Assembly: GCF_017355205.1 (NCBI RefSeq)
Contig: NZ_JADIJK010000009.1
Coordinates: forward strand, 1-64,000
Direction: 5' to 3'
Length of the DNA stretch: 64,000 bases
From: Bacillus sp. SD088
GTDB taxonomy: Bacteria > Bacillota > Bacilli > Bacillales > Bacillaceae_C
The notes beneath the pieces are model-generated. The model saw nothing but the letters and a program-made list of their open reading frames with translations, ran no database searches and was not told the origin of the DNA. The position numbers were made by a program, and so were the translations under genes. Positions 36,215-45,575 of this stretch are shown piece by piece; the stretch's first letter is position 1; every line of letters begins with the position of its first letter.

Positions 36215-37594
36215 TTATTTTATATTTAAAGGATCAAAATTTGGATCAGGTGAGAAGTTAATATTGCCATTTTCAATTTCCTTCTTCAAGGCATCATTAT
36301 AACTTTTTGACAAATCATGGATGATGTCATCTAAATTTCCGCCTTCTAAGATATATTCCCAAAAGGCATCCGCATACTTCCTACCTTCAAGCGATCCATC
36401 GACGTTCGGTTTTATTGGCCAAATTGCATCATCTGTTGTCGGTGCGAAGCTCTCATAATTATAGACATCCGGTTCCTCCATTTTATCCACAACTGCTTGC
36501 AATACTGGCAAGCCAAGACCTGTTTCTGCATATTTAATTAGATTTTCCTCGCTATACATATAGTTAAGAAACTTCCACGCTGCGTCTTTCTTCTCTTGAT
36601 CCGATTGACTACTAATAGCTAACCATTGACCACCGTTCATGCCATTTTTCCCTTTGACTTCACCATTAATTGTTGGGACTGGAGCTGCTTTCCAATCGAT
36701 ATCAGTCGGAAACTGATTTTCATAAACACCCATTTCTGCAGAATACGATAGATACATACCAATTTTACCTTCTGCGAACTGGGCGCGTAACGGATCGATA
36801 TCTAGTGATTCGACTCCAGGTAGCATACTTCCGTCATCGTACATTTGTTTAAACGCAGTGATGACTTCTTTATAACCAGCAAACTCATATTCTCCTGTTT
36901 TAAAATTAAATCCATCGACTCCATAGCCGCTCCGTTGTAAAATATTACGAACCGAACGTTCCATGGCACTGATAGGATTTTTGAAATTTAGTGCAAAACC
37001 ATAAATTCCGTCCTTCTTGCCAACCTCTGTAATCCTTTTGGCTGCTTCTACCATTTCCGAAAGCGTTTCAGGAGGATTGTCAATGCCGGCCTGATTAAAT
37101 AATTCTTGGTTGTACACAAGCCGTATAGTTGTACCATAATTTGGGAGGGTCACGATATTACCATTGTATACGTTTGCATTTTCTCTTAAAGTATCTTTGA
37201 AACGCTCTTTCATTTCATCAGACATATAATCATCCAACGGCTCGAAATACCCCTTTTTTGCCATATTAATGAAATCAAACTTTGGATTTAATATATCTGG
37301 CGCTTGATTACTACTAAAGGCAAGGTCAATGGATTGGACATAGTCTTCGGACATGATTTTCTGTGTAACCTCAATATTGTCTTCATTCGTTTGATTGAAT
37401 TGCTCAATGAGACCTTTAATATATTCTGCATCATGACGATCGCCAGACCAATAAGTGATTTCTAACTTCTGCTCATTCGTACCTTCTTCATCTGACTTTT
37501 CATCTTTACTATTTCCATTGACATCGTTTCCACATGCCGCAATGGGAATGACAAGCAATAGACTCAGAAGAAAAGCAATTGTTCTTTTCATCAT
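36215..37594 (-). CDS. Sugar ABC transporter solute-binding lipoprotein (UgpB/MsmE type)
   Basis: Lipoprotein of 459 residues, signal ending IAAC (Cys-21), acidic linker, then a family 1 binding-protein fold (LEITYWSGDRHDAEYIKGLIEQFNQ...). It differs from both the LplA-type and the type B proteins here, and matches its MalFG-type permeases. The two-component genes directly upstream probably control it; the 97-base gap holds an imperfect TTAGAA/TTCTAA inverted repeat. GGGGGTATCGTAAG precedes the ATG. Confidence 0.92.
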   Translation of the reverse strand: MMKRTIAFLLSLLLVIPIAACGNDVNGNSKDEKSDEEGTNEQKLEITYWSGDRHDAEYIKGLIEQFNQTNEDNIEVTQKIMSEDYVQSIDLAFSSNQAPDILNPKFDFINMAKKGYFEPLDDYMSDEMKERFKDTLRENANVYNGNIVTLPNYGTTIRLVYNQELFNQAGIDNPPETLSEMVEAAKRITEVGKKDGIYGFALNFKNPISAMERSVRNILQRSGYGVDGFNFKTGEYEFAGYKEVITAFKQMYDDGSMLPGVESLDIDPLRAQFAEGKIGMYLSYSAEMGVYENQFPTDIDWKAAPVPTINGEVKGKNGMNGGQWLAISSQSDQEKKDAAWKFLNYMYSEENLIKYAETGLGLPVLQAVVDKMEEPDVYNYESFAPTTDDAIWPIKPNVDGSLEGRKYADAFWEYILEGGNLDDIIHDLSKSYNDALKKEIENGNINFSPDPNFDPLNIK

Positions 37595-37691
37595 CTTACG
37601 ATACCCCCAATGATTTATTTCTAGTCACCTTTAGAATAAACGTTTCTGTTCTAATAGGAAATGTTGTAAAACAACGGTCGAGGGATAATAT

Positions 37692-39344
37692 TCAATGATG
37701 TTCGTTATTTTCATTCACTATTGGTATGGTTTTTTCCGTCTTTTGACGAAATTCAGAAGGTGTCAAACCAGTTGTTTTCTTAAAAACATCGCTAAAATAC
37801 CTTCTCTCTTTATAACCAACGGCAGATGCAATTTCCTGAACCTGTTTGTTCTGTATGAGCATTTCTTTTGCTTTTTCAATCCGTTCTCTCGTTACATATT
37901 TATTAAAACTTACACCTGTCACCTTTTTGAATAGATGAGCAAAATAACTTTCACTTAGGTAAATCATCTTCGCACAGTGATTGACCGTTAAATCAGCAGA
38001 CAAATTCTGCTGAATATAGGCAGTGACCCTTTCAATTACCATATATGTGTGTGATTTACTATGCTTTTGCACAAGTGCACAGCTTGTGCTACCTATCTTT
38101 TTAAGTAGCGTATATACATTTTGAAGTGACAGGTTTGTTTCGTTTTGTAATTCTTTGAGCATCTCCTCAAGCGGTTTGACTTGTTCGTAAGCTAGTTTTT
38201 CGGCTACACTACGAACCATCATGTTGGCAAGACCATATAAAAGAGGAACCAAGTACCTTGGATTTGGTAAAGAATCGGAGTGAGCTAATTCGTCTTGAAT
38301 CTGCTCTAAGGTTTCTATCATTTTCGCCTTATCTCCTGTTTGCAATGCATATGCCAATTCCTTCGCCCGTTTAGATGGATACCTTGGTATGTGATGTTCA
38401 GTAAGTGAGATATCTTCATAACTTATAACAGAATTTCCACCTGTGTAAAAACGGTATTTTAGAGCGGTATGTGCCTGTTGGTATGATAATGACAGTTCTA
38501 CAATTTGCTTCACCGGACAACCAATTCCGAAGGAGGGAGTAAACTTTGTAAAATTCGTTATATTTTTGCGACATTTATCCGCAAGTTCAGAGGACAAATT
38601 AGTCGAAAAGACATTGTAAATAATCACATAACGATCCAATGTTTCACGAAAAACTACAAATTTTGTATAATTTGCAATCGTTTCTTCCAAAACATTTTGA
38701 ATAGCAAAGTGAGCCAGCTCAATTTCACCTACAGGCGAATCTATTTTGTGTTCTGTAAACTCTTCAATCGTAACCAACATAACAACAAAATCCTGTGGTT
38801 TTAGCTCTATATCAAAAAAATTCCATCTATTAGAAATGTTAACGTCTTCGTTACCACCACTTTGAACAAGAAGAGAAAGATATTCCTGACGAAGAAGGGG
38901 TATACTTTCTTTTTTCCTTTGCTCAAGCTTTTGTAGATGCATCAAATGACTCTTTTCATGTTCGACTGCGTTTTTCGCTTTCAGAACCACTTCCAGTATG
39001 TCTTCTAAAGAAAAAGGCTTTGTCACGAAATCGAAAGCCCCAAGACGAACGGCCCGCTGCGCGTACTCAAAGTCATCATAACCACTCATTAAGACAACTT
39101 TACATCTTGGCATTGATTTCCTCGTCTCCTCAGCAAGAGATAGTCCATCTAGTTTCGGCATGCGAATATCTGTTAGGATTATATCTGGAGAGAGACTTTT
39201 CACTATGCTTAGTCCCTCTTCACCGTTCAGGCACTTGCCAATTACTCGGATCCCATACCGCTCCCACGGAACTTGACTGGCAATTCCATCCACTACACTT
39301 TTAATATCATCTATAACCAATAAACGAATCATTTCACCCTTCAT
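37692..39344 (-). CDS. Response regulator, YesN type (REC plus AraC HTH)
   Basis: Cytoplasmic DNA-binding partner of the kinase at 39334. Receiver domain at residues 5-125 with phospho-acceptor Asp-59 (PDIILTDIRMPKLDG), acidic pair IDD, and Lys in FVTKPF. A middle region of about 270 residues is followed by a C-terminal AraC HTH (VNHCAKMIYLSESYFAHLFKKVTG, QEIASAVGYKERRYFSDVFKKTTG). It overlaps the kinase gene by 11 bases. Likely activates the importer gene that follows. Confidence 0.93.
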   Translation of the reverse strand: MKGEMIRLLVIDDIKSVVDGIASQVPWERYGIRVIGKCLNGEEGLSIVKSLSPDIILTDIRMPKLDGLSLAEETRKSMPRCKVVLMSGYDDFEYAQRAVRLGAFDFVTKPFSLEDILEVVLKAKNAVEHEKSHLMHLQKLEQRKKESIPLLRQEYLSLLVQSGGNEDVNISNRWNFFDIELKPQDFVVMLVTIEEFTEHKIDSPVGEIELAHFAIQNVLEETIANYTKFVVFRETLDRYVIIYNVFSTNLSSELADKCRKNITNFTKFTPSFGIGCPVKQIVELSLSYQQAHTALKYRFYTGGNSVISYEDISLTEHHIPRYPSKRAKELAYALQTGDKAKMIETLEQIQDELAHSDSLPNPRYLVPLLYGLANMMVRSVAEKLAYEQVKPLEEMLKELQNETNLSLQNVYTLLKKIGSTSCALVQKHSKSHTYMVIERVTAYIQQNLSADLTVNHCAKMIYLSESYFAHLFKKVTGVSFNKYVTRERIEKAKEMLIQNKQVQEIASAVGYKERRYFSDVFKKTTGLTPSEFRQKTEKTIPIVNENNEHH

Positions 39345-41106
39345 CTTTTTTGGCCTCCATCCACGGAAACGATAATTTCACAGTTGTTCCCAACCCTGGA
39401 GTACTTTCCGGTTTCATCTCCGCTTTATTCTCGTAATACAACTGGATCCTCTGAAATATGTTGTACAAAGCAAAGCCTTTATGAGCGTCGTTTTCTTGTT
39501 CTATATTCCGTTGAACCATTTCTGTATCCATTCCCACCCCATTGTCAGATACAGTAATACACATCCAATCATTTTTCCTACTAAGACGGATCTCGATAAA
39601 ACCGCCTTCACGTTTGTCCTTAAAACCGTGATTAATTGAATTTTCCACTAGCGGCTGAAGTATCAATTTTAATATTGGTTGGTCTCGAATCGCCGATTCC
39701 TCATCAACATCTATCCGATATGTAAATAAGTTTTCGTAACATTTCTGCTGAATGTTTAAATACTGCGTGACATGCGCTATTTCTTTTTCCACAGTAGTAA
39801 TTTCTTTTCCGCTATTTAATCCCAACCTAAACATACGTGACAGAGCCATTACCATTTCCTGTACATCTTTTTCTTTATGAAGCGTTGACTTCCAATAGAT
39901 CGTATTCAACGTATTGTACAAAAAGTGGGGCACGATTTGGACCTGTAACGCCTTGATTTCTGCTCTGTATTTTTCCTTTTCAGCATTTTTCACATGACGA
40001 ATAAGCTGACGGATTTGTTCCATCATTTGGTTGAATTGCAACCCAACTTGTGTTACCTCATCATTGCTATCATTCGAGAAACGAACACTTAAATCATTTT
40101 GGCCAGCACGCTTCATAAGGCTTTGTAGCTGGATAAGTGGCCTCATAAGAACTTTGATAAAGACATTGGAAATGATAATGGCAAGAATGATTGCCCCTAG
40201 AGTAACTGCCGTTGTCGTCCATTTAATGGTTCTAGCTTGTTCAAGTAATTTATGTTTTGGCTTCACACTAATGAGTGTCCATTTATCATTGACTTTCGAT
40301 TTTGCAAAGTTTACCAAGTAATGTTTTCCCTTATGGTCATACTCAAAGGATCTTTCGTCTCCTGTTTTAATATGATCAATAAAGTCAGAGAGGTGGATAA
40401 GCTGATTATACTGAAAGGGACTATGTGGGAAAATAGGGTTCCCTTTCTCATTTACCACAGTGACACCGTCTTGTGATTCGTTAATATTGCTGATTACAAA
40501 ACGATTAAGTTTGTCTGCCTTAATATTTAACACTATGTAGCAATCTTCTATATCTACTCGGTCCCCAATAGCAGGTAATACAAACGATACCACTGAATTC
40601 CCCCTGAAAAAAAAGGGATCTTTGTGCCCTTCTATCCAAATAGCATGTTTATTCTTTTGAAGCCGTTTATAGATATTTGTTTCTTTAAACTCTGTACCCG
40701 TCCGTGCATCATCAGCTAAATAAAAGTCCCCAATCGGGGTCACAAGCAGAATAGATTCTAATAATTCATCATTCAAAGTTAGCTGTGTGAATACTGTTTG
40801 TAATCCAGAATAGTGAATAGAATAACGAGAATTATCTTTAATAGCCACATCTTTCATTAAATCTTTGTAAGAATCGCTAACAAAAAGTAGCATTAAAGAT
40901 TTTGGAAATTGCTTCAATTTTTCATCCAAGGCTTGGGATGATTTATTAAGCATTTCTTGGTTCATTTTAAGAGCATTGTCTTGCAACAAATCAGCTGTTA
41001 TATAGTATGTAATCCACCCCGTAAAAGAAACTGAAATTGTAACGAGAATAATGAAAGCTAGACGAAGCTTACTTCTAAATGTCAGCTTTTTATAAAAACG
41101 ATTCAA
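39334..41106 (-). CDS. Sensor histidine kinase, YesM type
   Basis: Two membrane helices (residues about 12-35 and 275-298) enclose an extracellular Cache-like sensor. HAMP, then the His_kinase domain with the phospho-acceptor in QIVPHFLYNTLNTIYW; Val replaces the usual Asn before Pro. ATPase domain: LQPLVENSINHGFK and DNGVGM. The start is probably TTG at 41106 (MNRFYKKL), eight bases after AAGGAGG; the frame continues to 41169 without a ribosome site. Senses an extracellular sugar, identity unknown. Confidence 0.9.
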   Translation of the reverse strand: MNRFYKKLTFRSKLRLAFIILVTISVSFTGWITYYITADLLQDNALKMNQEMLNKSSQALDEKLKQFPKSLMLLFVSDSYKDLMKDVAIKDNSRYSIHYSGLQTVFTQLTLNDELLESILLVTPIGDFYLADDARTGTEFKETNIYKRLQKNKHAIWIEGHKDPFFFRGNSVVSFVLPAIGDRVDIEDCYIVLNIKADKLNRFVISNINESQDGVTVVNEKGNPIFPHSPFQYNQLIHLSDFIDHIKTGDERSFEYDHKGKHYLVNFAKSKVNDKWTLISVKPKHKLLEQARTIKWTTTAVTLGAIILAIIISNVFIKVLMRPLIQLQSLMKRAGQNDLSVRFSNDSNDEVTQVGLQFNQMMEQIRQLIRHVKNAEKEKYRAEIKALQVQIVPHFLYNTLNTIYWKSTLHKEKDVQEMVMALSRMFRLGLNSGKEITTVEKEIAHVTQYLNIQQKCYENLFTYRIDVDEESAIRDQPILKLILQPLVENSINHGFKDKREGGFIEIRLSRKNDWMCITVSDNGVGMDTEMVQRNIEQENDAHKGFALYNIFQRIQLYYENKAEMKPESTPGLGTTVKLSFPWMEAKKDEG

Positions 41107-41239
41107 TATCCTAACCTCCTTGACTTGGGGTGATCGTCCTAAAATTTTCATAACTCTATACTGACACACGATCTTAACTGTTTTCTAAATCTAGCTATAT
41201 TTACTTACCATTCTTTTAATCTCATAGAATCACTCTATC

Positions 41240-41266
41240 AAAAAAAGGGTGAAATAAATTTCACCC
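41240..41266 (-). terminator. Rho-independent terminator
   Basis: Minus strand GGGTGAAA-TTTA-TTTCACCC followed by seven T residues: a perfect 8-bp stem. It ends transcription from the isomerase-like gene at 41476 and separates it from the kinase gene. Confidence 0.88.
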
Positions 41267-41475
41267 AGTAGGAAGGTTCCATTAGACAATGATTATGATT
41301 ATATGCTGGTATTTTGAAAGGTTCTAGTACTTTTTAAGGTTCATTTACCCCAGTTAAAATGTTTGCCAATCACTCCTTAACATCATTCCTCCACCCTGAG
41401 TATGGCATCAATCGTTTAGTTTTCACCTCCCACTTTTCCAAATAAAATTCGGTAATCCCCTCTAATATTCTTTTT

Positions 41476-42249
41476 TTAAAATTGTCGATTCAAATTAGTA
41501 ACCATCCTTTTTAATACTTCTACATCGTCCATAAACTGCTCTACCTTATTTTCTCTGACAAACTCCATTAAAAGGTAGCGCTCCCCCTTCACCCGTTTTA
41601 AAGCATTTAAATACTTCTCCCACATGATTACACCTGAAGAGAATGGTAGTCGGTTGGTATTTTCCCAATAGAAAACATGAACATGCGATAGCCAAGGGCT
41701 AACACTTTCAATGCTATCTATCCTCTTCTGAACAGACTCATTGACGGCAGGTTGCCAGTATAAAAAGACGTTTTGGTGATTAATTTCTTCCATTAGCTGT
41801 GTAGCACTCTCAGCCGTATCAGTAAGCGTCCCTCGGTGGTATTCAAAATGGATGCTTATCATTTTATTTTTTGCTAACTCAGCGATTCTTTTGGCATCGT
41901 CCACTACCTTTTTTCTATCCTGTTCACTTGCTTCGCGCGATCCTACCCGGCCGGCCCATACTCGAATTGATGGAGCTGTTAATGCTATGGCTGTTTCTAA
42001 TACTTTCGCAAAAGATTCTTGTCCGTCTTCCTCATAGCCCACCCGGTAATAAGATCCGTAAGACGCAACTTGTAGGTTAGCTTGTTTTGTTAAATAAGCG
42101 ACTTGAGTGGCACCTTCCACATTTCCCGGTGGTACATGTATATCTCCTCCCCATTCAATACCACTGATGCCTGCCTTTTTTGATATATCAATCACTTCAG
42201 CAACTGACAATTGCCTGAAGGTTATCGAACATAAACCTACCTTAAACAT
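41476..42249 (-). CDS. Sugar phosphate isomerase/epimerase-like TIM-barrel protein
   Basis: A 257-residue xylose-isomerase-like barrel, FKVGLCSITFRQLS at the start, then ISHFEYHRGT-like IHFEYHRG, VFLYWQPAVN, HVHVFYWE and LLMEFVRE, carrying likely metal-ligand His/Glu residues. It is not closely similar to the protein at 31814. Substrate unknown. Start set at 42249 (TGGAGGGAAGCG before the ATG). It is alone between two terminators, with a cre-like site upstream. Confidence 0.8.
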   Translation of the reverse strand: MFKVGLCSITFRQLSVAEVIDISKKAGISGIEWGGDIHVPPGNVEGATQVAYLTKQANLQVASYGSYYRVGYEEDGQESFAKVLETAIALTAPSIRVWAGRVGSREASEQDRKKVVDDAKRIAELAKNKMISIHFEYHRGTLTDTAESATQLMEEINHQNVFLYWQPAVNESVQKRIDSIESVSPWLSHVHVFYWENTNRLPFSSGVIMWEKYLNALKRVKGERYLLMEFVRENKVEQFMDDVEVLKRMVTNLNRQF

Positions 42250-42338
42250 CGCTTCCCTCCATTCTAAGAACGGTGTCATATCCTTATTAACCTTCTCTTT
42301 TTATATAAATCTATTGCTATTATAAGTTTTAAAAAATA

Positions 42339-42352
42339 TAAAACCGCTTACA
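42339..42352 (-). promoter_or_regulatory. Possible cre (CcpA) site
   Basis: Minus strand TGTAAGCGGTTTTA, close to the catabolite-responsive consensus except the last CA. It lies about 90 bases upstream of the isomerase-like gene. The rest of 42250-42550 shows no convincing gene. Confidence 0.35.
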
Positions 42353-42553
42353 TAGGCGGTCAATCGCTACTCATTGAACCTGTGGGAAAGACTCCCCCAG
42401 ATATTTTTCATAATAATAACCCTCTTTTCCCATTTTATACTAAACCAATTGAATAAATCTATTTTTGATGTTCTTCTTTGATCCACCTCTTTTTTAAATC
42501 TCAATTCTTTGTCTTTCCAATCCCCCCTTTGAAGGGTATCACTTGAATGAAAA

Positions 42554-42585
42554 TCCCCTGTAATACAATTCATTACCACAGGGGA
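42554..42585 (-). terminator. Hairpin after the secreted beta-helix gene
   Basis: TCCCCTGT (42554-42561) pairs with ACAGGGGA (42578-42585); the stem extends inward through GTAAT/ATTAC with a two-base bulge. ATTTTC follows on the minus strand, 20 bases past the stop of the 42605 gene. A likely terminator despite a short T-tract. Confidence 0.6.
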
Positions 42586-42604
42586 CCTCTTGAAATTTCA
42601 AAAT

Positions 42605-45541
42605 CTATTGCCATTTCTTAAGTAAAGAATTAGCACCATCCTGAAGCATATTGTATGCTTGTTCAGATATCCCCCCATCTTTCTGCTGATGATCAAGCAA
42701 CTGTTTCAATCCCTTCACGTGCTTGATGACTTTTTCCGATTCCCCTTGATTTTCAAAATGTTTTAATGCTGTTAAGTGGGTCTCCAAAGTTCGCGCAACG
42801 TTTTTATCTTCGATATCACCCCACGAATGGACAAGCTCAACAAGTTTCAGTATTGTATTGGCACTCTCGCCTTCCTCCTGTATCAATCGTTCCATCAGCT
42901 GCTGTTTGTAAAGACTTGCCAAAGTAACGTGTTTTCCCCTCGACTCCCAATAACCCTCGCTCCGTGGTCTTGAGTCGTAGTTGTTCGGTACAAGTCCAGC
43001 GACAACCGGACCAACATGACCGATGGCGTAGTTTTGTGCGGTTGGCGGCTGTTGACTGGTCAAATCCCCTTCCGTATTCCATGTCACGTAATTGGCCCCC
43101 GCCCATCCGTGACCGCTACCAAGCCACGCCCGGTCTCGAATCGAAATCTTCGCTTTTACGTTATCAAACAACCCACCGACTGACCACCTATGATGCGGTT
43201 CGCTCGTATTGTAGTCCCTTGCGCTACTGCTATCTAAGACAACATTCGGCCCTTGTACTCGGCTATCAACAACAAACGCATGACGCGCCGTTTCCACGTG
43301 TACACGTTGTACTAGGCTCAACTGCCCCATTAAATGGTTGGCATACCTACGTCCACCAGTGATGATGCTGATAAAGTCATTGGCTGCGCTGTCCTCAACC
43401 GTTATCCACTTGGCATTACGGCTCATTTGTACCAGCGAGTAAGACATGTGGGTGGCTGAAAGATGACGAGCCCAGCCATTTTTAACACTGTTAAATACGA
43501 CAAAGCGCTCGGCATGGTCTTCATCCGCATAATAAGGATCGGTTTTTCCGTTATCCATGACCGTGTCGGTAATGCTCGGGTCGAAATCACTATCGGCACG
43601 CATATTTTCTACTCCGACTTGTTCGATCCTGGAGACATCTGAATATTTCATGAGCTGACCACCGCCCCATTTGTGATCAATTGCGTTCGCAATAGGGGCA
43701 TCAATGGTGATCTCGTTACCGTCGATTGCAGTAATGACGCGGTCAAAGTCGAGATTGAAAGGCGCCCACTGATTCGTCCCACTAGTGACGCCGGGTCGCA
43801 TGAAGATGCGGTCCATCTCGATCTCACTGATCCAACGCGCATTTCCAACTCTGCGTACCATAACGCTATCACCGACATTAAATGCAGAGGCATCACCCAC
43901 ATGGAAGGTACGATTGCCAGATGGAACATACAAATCTGTAATCGTTTCCGCCGATGCAGAGTCTATAGAAGGACCGGATCCAGAACCAATCTCGATTAAA
44001 TTTCTCCGCTCGCTTCCAGTTCCATAAATGAGAGTACCATCTTCTCCCTCCCCGCGTAAAACAACACCGCTCTCATTAATATGCAATGTACCTCCAATAT
44101 TATAGCGGCCTTTTTTCAATAGGACAGCCCCACGGAACCCGTCTTTATCAATTGGTAACTTCGCTACACGATCAATGGCCTCTTGGATTATCTGTGTGGC
44201 GTCTCCATCAACCGGCTCGACTGTTACGGCGACCTTTACATTGGGGATTGTTACACCGCCCCCCATATAACCGCTATTAGAAAAATCTAAAACCCGGTTC
44301 CCTTTATAGTCTGGAACATATGTTAAACGATGGTCGTCATTCAAAAACACAATGCTACTTTGCCCTTCAGGAATATCCCCCTGTTGTAAAGCTGTAAAGT
44401 AAAATGTATCATAAACCGGATTTTTTCCCGCCTCCTGCAGGGTCAAACGAATCTCGTATTGACCATTTTCGGGAATTTTCCCCGCAATGACAATGTCCTT
44501 TTTCTCATCCTTGGCTAATGCATGCTGCGGGATTTGTGCGACCACATCTTCTCCGTCTTTCACCACTTCGCCTGACAATTTTATGGAAACGTTCGCTCGA
44601 ACATTTAAGGTGGGGAAATCATCTTTAGGTTCAAGTACGGCCGGTTGACCGATTTCCATCTTCATATTAGGGTGTGAAATGTCTGTATGGGCAACATACG
44701 ATTCAGCAAAAAATTCCTCCGGATCATAAATATATAACCACATATAAGGAGTTGTTAAGGTTTTTCCGTCCGCCAATTCGACCTTTGCTGTCACCATACT
44801 TGCTCCTACTTCGACAGCAGTAACTTTTCCAGAAAGGTCGATGGTTACATTTGGGGTCGAGGAATGGTACTGTTTTTTCACTTCGGTTAGGTCTACCTCT
44901 TCCCCCGACTTCAATTTTCCTTTTAGTTGGAGTTGATTTGTCTCTCCCTTATTCAGATCAATAAAGGCATTCTCCGAATAAGCCTTCCCGGAATCATCAA
45001 CAAAATAAATATCTGTCAAATTTATTGGTTTGTCCTCCCCTTCTTCCAATTGATAGATTGCCAGTTCAAAAGTCTGCAAATTTAAATTACGGCTTAAGGT
45101 AATATCCAATTTCACATACCGTGCTGTGACAGTATCGAAACTCACTTGTTCATCCTTATTAAATCCAGATATTCCTTCGAACGCTTTTTTCCATGTTTCT
45201 CCATCGTCTGAATATAGGATCTCATACTTTCCTATATTGTCCGTCCTATTCCACATCGCATGTAACGTGTTAAATGATTGACGACTCTCTAAATCGATCG
45301 TAATCCATACATTACCGTCCGCGCGATCGGCAGCTAACGGTTGCCAATACGTTTTAATATCCCCATCAACAGCATTGCTCGCTTTTCCAACACTCGTGTC
45401 ACTACTTACAGTAACCGGCTTATTAAGAGCTAAGTTCGAAGCCATCTCTTCCTTTGCTTGCAAGGAAGGCACATAGGAAAATAGCAACAACGCAACTATC
45501 AATAGGTTCACAAAGACAAACTTGAATAGGTTTCTTTTCAT
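42605..45541 (-). CDS. Secreted multidomain beta-helix protein, candidate polysaccharide-degrading enzyme
   Basis: The only clearly exported non-lipoprotein in the window. Domains along 978 residues: Sec signal peptide (1-29, ending SLQA); F5/8 C-type carbohydrate-binding domain (35-165: LALNKPVTVSSD...DGDIKTYW); a bacterial Ig-like region (about 170-270); a beta-rich region to about 400; a pectate-lyase-like parallel beta-helix (about 430-860: GDATQIIQEAIDRV, GAVLLKKGRYNIGGTLHI, GVVLRGEGEDGTLIYG); and a C-terminal FIMAH-type helical domain (ALKHFENQGESEKVIKHVKGL). It has no LPXTG anchor. Catalytic residues cannot be assigned; it could be a lyase or hydrolase opening the polymer for import. 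GGAGGACGGACA precedes the ATG. Confidence 0.85.
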   Translation of the reverse strand: MKRNLFKFVFVNLLIVALLLFSYVPSLQAKEEMASNLALNKPVTVSSDTSVGKASNAVDGDIKTYWQPLAADRADGNVWITIDLESRQSFNTLHAMWNRTDNIGKYEILYSDDGETWKKAFEGISGFNKDEQVSFDTVTARYVKLDITLSRNLNLQTFELAIYQLEEGEDKPINLTDIYFVDDSGKAYSENAFIDLNKGETNQLQLKGKLKSGEEVDLTEVKKQYHSSTPNVTIDLSGKVTAVEVGASMVTAKVELADGKTLTTPYMWLYIYDPEEFFAESYVAHTDISHPNMKMEIGQPAVLEPKDDFPTLNVRANVSIKLSGEVVKDGEDVVAQIPQHALAKDEKKDIVIAGKIPENGQYEIRLTLQEAGKNPVYDTFYFTALQQGDIPEGQSSIVFLNDDHRLTYVPDYKGNRVLDFSNSGYMGGGVTIPNVKVAVTVEPVDGDATQIIQEAIDRVAKLPIDKDGFRGAVLLKKGRYNIGGTLHINESGVVLRGEGEDGTLIYGTGSERRNLIEIGSGSGPSIDSASAETITDLYVPSGNRTFHVGDASAFNVGDSVMVRRVGNARWISEIEMDRIFMRPGVTSGTNQWAPFNLDFDRVITAIDGNEITIDAPIANAIDHKWGGGQLMKYSDVSRIEQVGVENMRADSDFDPSITDTVMDNGKTDPYYADEDHAERFVVFNSVKNGWARHLSATHMSYSLVQMSRNAKWITVEDSAANDFISIITGGRRYANHLMGQLSLVQRVHVETARHAFVVDSRVQGPNVVLDSSSARDYNTSEPHHRWSVGGLFDNVKAKISIRDRAWLGSGHGWAGANYVTWNTEGDLTSQQPPTAQNYAIGHVGPVVAGLVPNNYDSRPRSEGYWESRGKHVTLASLYKQQLMERLIQEEGESANTILKLVELVHSWGDIEDKNVARTLETHLTALKHFENQGESEKVIKHVKGLKQLLDHQQKDGGISEQAYNMLQDGANSLLKKWQ

Positions 45542-45575
45542 TGTCCGTCCTCCTCTAATTGTTTGCTAGAAACGG

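Noticed and set aside
42367-42579. 70-codon minus-strand ORF after the beta-helix gene
   Set aside because: It runs through the terminator hairpin, has no ribosome site and low-complexity content.
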